From Bacteroidota bacterium (lineage in GTDB: Bacteria; Bacteroidota; Bacteroidia; Flavobacteriales; Weeksellaceae): 9,958 bases of DNA. The notes under the pieces were generated by a model. It saw nothing but the letters and a program-made list of their open reading frames with translations, did not search any database and was not told the DNA's origin. The stretch covers positions 1-9,958 of the forward strand of contig JAFDZJ010000005.1 of the NCBI GenBank assembly GCA_018266965.1. Reading direction: 5' to 3'. The translations under genes were made by a program, and so were the position numbers. Below are positions 7,906-9,958 of the stretch, one piece after another. Numbering within the stretch: position 1 is the stretch's first letter; each line of letters opens with the position of its first letter.

Positions 7906-7923
7906 ATAACTAAACAACTGAAA
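7899..7923 (+). repeat. Short tandem repeat TAACTAAA at the WYL stop codon
   Basis: TAACTAAA occurs twice in tandem (7899-7906, 7907-7914), followed by a degenerate third unit CAACTGAAA (7915-7923). The first unit contains the stop codon of the WYL gene, and the array makes up most of the 25-bp gap before the next gene. It may be simple slippage; no function is implied. Confidence 0.45.
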
Positions 7924-7930
7924 ACAAAAT

Positions 7931-8491
7931 ATGTCAAAAATTACATTCGACCCTTGGATTGGGGAAAATTATGGTAAATCCCATTTTGGGAAATTGCTAA
8001 TTATTGGGGATTCTCATTATTTTACCAACGGATTGCCCACGGATTTAAAAGGGTTTACCAAAGCAAAAATTGCAGAACTGCCCATTATTTCGGCTCGTTT
8101 TTACGACAATATAGGTAAGGTAATTAGCCCTGATAATCCTTTGGCACTTTGGGATAAAGTTGCTTTTGCCAATGCCATACAAGAGCCTTTTACAACCTCC
8201 GATCAAGTGCCAACGACAGCACAAAAAGATGTTGCCAAAATGGCTTTAAAAAAATACATAGAGCTTACGAAACCCGACAAGGTAATTGTTTTCTCCAGCA
8301 GATTATGGGAGCATTTTTTCAATACACAGGGTTGGGGAAAACATTTGGACAAAATAGATAACCGTTGGAATATCCGCGAGTTGGACTATCTCGGCGGAAC
8401 TTGCGAAGCCATTGGTCTCCATCATCCATCGGCATACGAATTTAAAGTCGAAAATATGAGAAAAGTGGTGGAGGATTTTTTGGGGAGGTAG
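7931..8491 (+). CDS. Uracil-DNA-glycosylase-fold protein
   Basis: A 186-residue protein whose motif order matches the uracil-DNA glycosylase superfamily. LLIIGDSHY at 22-30 sits where motif 1 (G-[ED]-x-P/H-x) is expected. Next comes a central block with F79-x-N81, then P94-T95, then a helix and KPDKVIVF at 114-121, like the 'N...P..PT...I.P..IV.LG' block of family 4/5 enzymes. HHPSA at 164-168 corresponds to motif 2 (HPS). It has only one cysteine, in the segment just before the HPS motif, so it cannot bind the 4Fe-4S cluster of families 4 and 5. Expected role by family: removal of uracil or another base from DNA, or a derived nucleotide-binding role. Motif 1 (GDSHY) differs from all classical forms I know, so activity is uncertain. 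It sits between WYL and the second DUF1232 gene, 25 and 31 bp away. Confidence 0.65.
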   Translation: MSKITFDPWIGENYGKSHFGKLLIIGDSHYFTNGLPTDLKGFTKAKIAELPIISARFYDNIGKVISPDNPLALWDKVAFANAIQEPFTTSDQVPTTAQKDVAKMALKKYIELTKPDKVIVFSSRLWEHFFNTQGWGKHLDKIDNRWNIRELDYLGGTCEAIGLHHPSAYEFKVENMRKVVEDFLGR

Positions 8492-8522
8492 GGAGAAATA
8501 AAATAATTTAAAAATAAAAAAT

Positions 8523-8825
8523 ATGAAAGCAGAAATAGAAAAATCGAATAAAACCATGCCAATAATTCTTGCGGTTATGGGTGCTTTGTACGGAGTAAGT
8601 CCAGTTGATATTGTACCGGATTTTATTCCATTTGCAGGTTGGATGGATGATGTTGTAGTAGTGGGGGGAAGTATATTACACTTGGGGCAGTCATTTGCAA
8701 AAGATACCAATGATAATTTTGCAAAACTTATTGGTATCATAAAATGGGGTGTCATTATTTTTGGTGCAATTTTAGTTGGGGTAATAGCTTTGTTAGGAGT
8801 GGCAATTTATGGGTTGGTGAAGTAA
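8523..8825 (+). CDS. DUF1232 protein, second copy, with C-terminal membrane helix
   Basis: A 100-residue protein built almost only of the DUF1232 signature: Y23, S26-P27, D29, P32-D33-F34-I35-P36-F37, G39-W40 and D42-D43, closely matching the copy at 6619. It differs in lacking the charged N-terminal 60 residues and in having a strongly hydrophobic helix at about 72-97 ending in a lysine, so it is an integral membrane protein. The start ATG is preceded by TTTAAAAA at 8507-8514, as for two other genes of the cluster. The function of the domain is not known. Presence of two diverged copies in one operon suggests that they form a complex or have separate roles rather than being redundant. Confidence 0.83.
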   Translation: MKAEIEKSNKTMPIILAVMGALYGVSPVDIVPDFIPFAGWMDDVVVVGGSILHLGQSFAKDTNDNFAKLIGIIKWGVIIFGAILVGVIALLGVAIYGLVK

Positions 8826-8858
8826 GGCGAGAATAGGAAATTTAAAAACAAATATAAA

Positions 8859-9473
8859 ATGATTTTAACAATTTTGATAATCCCTTTTCTTTGGGCTGGA
8901 GTAGCTATTATAGCTGCGTTATTAGGTACTACTTATGTGATTACACTTAAAAACGGCGATAAGTTAACTGTTCTTGGTATGCAAGCATCTGGAAAAACAC
9001 GATTCTTGAGTTTTTTAAGAAAAGTAGAATATATTGAACGAGCAACAGGACAAGAAGAATATAAAAAATTCACTTATAAATTTGATAAAGATAGAAGCGT
9101 AACCATCCAATCAGGAGTTGATAGAGGTGGTGGTGATAATTATAAACAATATTATAAAAAATCAATAGAAGAGAGTGACATAATCTTATTTCTGTTTAAT
9201 TTAAATGAATATATCAATGAGAATGTTGAATATGTGCGTGAGACCAATAGTCGTTTTGAGTTAATTTATGATTTTGCAAAGAAACAAGAAAGAGATGTAG
9301 TAATTATTGGTACACATAAAGATTTACTCAATTTTTCTGAAGATAATATTAAGAAGAATTTTGATGAAAAAATAAGTACTAAATCATACAAAGATCTTTT
9401 TAAGGCTTTTATACTAATAAATCTAACTGATAAAGCAGATATAGAAAAACAAATTAAACTAATATTTAAATAG
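8859..9473 (+). CDS. Membrane-anchored small GTPase
   Basis: A 204-residue P-loop GTPase. Seen: an N-terminal membrane helix at about 3-28, the G1/Walker A motif GMQASGKT at 40-47, a G3-like DRGG at 88-91 after a hydrophobic strand, a strand IILFLFNLNEY at 108-118, and a G4 motif GTHKD at 151-155. G4 is THxD rather than NKxD, as in Roc-type GTPases such as LRRK2. G5 may lie near 'ILINLTDK' in the C-terminal part but is not distinct. The N-terminal anchor followed by an Arf/Ras-like domain gives a topology like the signal-recognition-particle receptor beta subunit; this is only an analogy. The GTPase domain would face the cytoplasm. The next gene starts 6 bp after the stop, so the two are probably translationally linked. 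GC content is low (about 20-25% in the lines I counted), unlike the upstream genes. Confidence 0.82.
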   Translation: MILTILIIPFLWAGVAIIAALLGTTYVITLKNGDKLTVLGMQASGKTRFLSFLRKVEYIERATGQEEYKKFTYKFDKDRSVTIQSGVDRGGGDNYKQYYKKSIEESDIILFLFNLNEYINENVEYVRETNSRFELIYDFAKKQERDVVIIGTHKDLLNFSEDNIKKNFDEKISTKSYKDLFKAFILINLTDKADIEKQIKLIFK

Positions 9474-9479
9474 AAAATT

Positions 9480-9929
9480 ATGGAAAGGATATTGATGACA
9501 CAAAATGAATATAACAATGGAACAGATTATATTGTTGTAGATGGAAAACTAATAGAAAATAAAGATAGTATTATGCAATATAATAAAGAATTTTCTGATA
9601 TATTAAAATGGAAGAAGTTAGCATCTGACAATGATATTGAGATTAGAAAGAATAGAAATCGTATTTTATTTAAGTCTTTTTATAATGAAAATGATGTAGT
9701 TGGTCGTTCAATATATTATATGTATTTGATAGACAAAGATTCTGATTATAATACATTAATCGATTTCTTAGAAAATGATTCCAAAGTAATTAATAGAACT
9801 ATTGATAGGATGGCAGTTGATAGAATGATTGAAACTTTAAAAAAAAATCAAAATTTAAAAAGACTTCTTAATTTAAGTATTTTACTTATTGTGATAGGAA
9901 TAGCTATGTTTCTTATTTTTAAAAAATAA
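9480..9929 (+). CDS. Tail-anchored protein of unknown function, likely GTPase partner
   Basis: Not recognised. It has 149 residues with a hydrophilic body and a single C-terminal hydrophobic helix at about 129-146, bounded by lysines on both sides (KR before, KK at the end): a tail-anchored layout with the body in the cytoplasm. The middle part (about 58-100), with NRILFKSFYNENDVVGRSIY and then a short acidic segment and FLEND, looks like a small alpha/beta domain; the helical segment 101-125 would link it to the membrane. Start is the ATG at 9480, 6 bp after the GTPase stop; the in-frame ATG at 9495 is an alternative. Both it and the GTPase are membrane-attached and share the same very AT-rich composition (17-28% GC in the lines I counted), which suggests that they work and were acquired as a pair. 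Partner or effector of the GTPase is an inference. Confidence 0.7.
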   Translation: MERILMTQNEYNNGTDYIVVDGKLIENKDSIMQYNKEFSDILKWKKLASDNDIEIRKNRNRILFKSFYNENDVVGRSIYYMYLIDKDSDYNTLIDFLENDSKVINRTIDRMAVDRMIETLKKNQNLKRLLNLSILLIVIGIAMFLIFKK

Positions 9930-9958
9930 TGAATTAATTTATTAAATAATTTTTAACA

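Noticed and set aside
9930..9958. AT-only inverted sequence after the last gene as a terminator
   Set aside because: No G-C pairs in any possible stem and the window ends here, so neither terminator nor continuation of the operon can be judged.
1..9958. CRISPR arrays, tRNA or rRNA genes, insertion sequences
   Set aside because: No regularly spaced repeats, cloverleaf-like segments, transposase-like products or terminal inverted repeats were seen on either strand.

Overview
The window looks like chromosomal DNA from a member of the Bacteroidota, most likely Flavobacteriia and perhaps the Chryseobacterium/Weeksellaceae group. The basis is: low GC (about 35-40% in lines I counted within the conserved genes), no Shine-Dalgarno sequences but A-rich stretches before start codons, promoter elements of the Bacteroidota type (TAnnTTTG at 2996-3003 and 6585-6592), and a MutS2 and an M13 peptidase that read like flavobacterial versions. 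The taxon is an inference; there is no rRNA or other marker here.

Left part (1-5158, + strand): the mature part of a PepO/neprilysin-type M13 zinc metallopeptidase, whose export signal probably lies before the window, followed by a clear hairpin-T-run terminator. Then come a small serine esterase of the phospholipase/carboxylesterase type and a MutS2 protein that ends after its KOW-like domain and lacks the C-terminal Smr nuclease domain. These look like ordinary chromosomal genes, each with its own upstream region.

Middle (5200-6405, - strand): a 401-residue protein I cannot name. It has an N-terminal segment that looks like a DNA-binding module and a long helical remainder. It converges on mutS2 and diverges from the next cluster. 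The 213-bp divergent gap (6406-6618) holds an inverted repeat, two 10-bp-phased TTGTACA copies and a promoter, so it is the probable control region for one or both sides.

Right part (6585-9929, + strand): six closely spaced genes (gaps 6-33 bp), probably one operon. In order they are: DUF1232/YkvA-like protein, WYL-domain regulator, uracil-DNA-glycosylase-fold protein, a second DUF1232 protein with a C-terminal membrane helix, a membrane-anchored small GTPase with a THxD-type G4 motif, and a tail-anchored protein of unknown function. The last two genes are much more AT-rich than the rest. A WYL regulator beside a nucleic-acid-type enzyme, several membrane proteins and a GTPase makes this the best candidate in the window for an undescribed stress or phage-defence module. 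That role is inferred from composition and context only. The operon may continue past the window edge.
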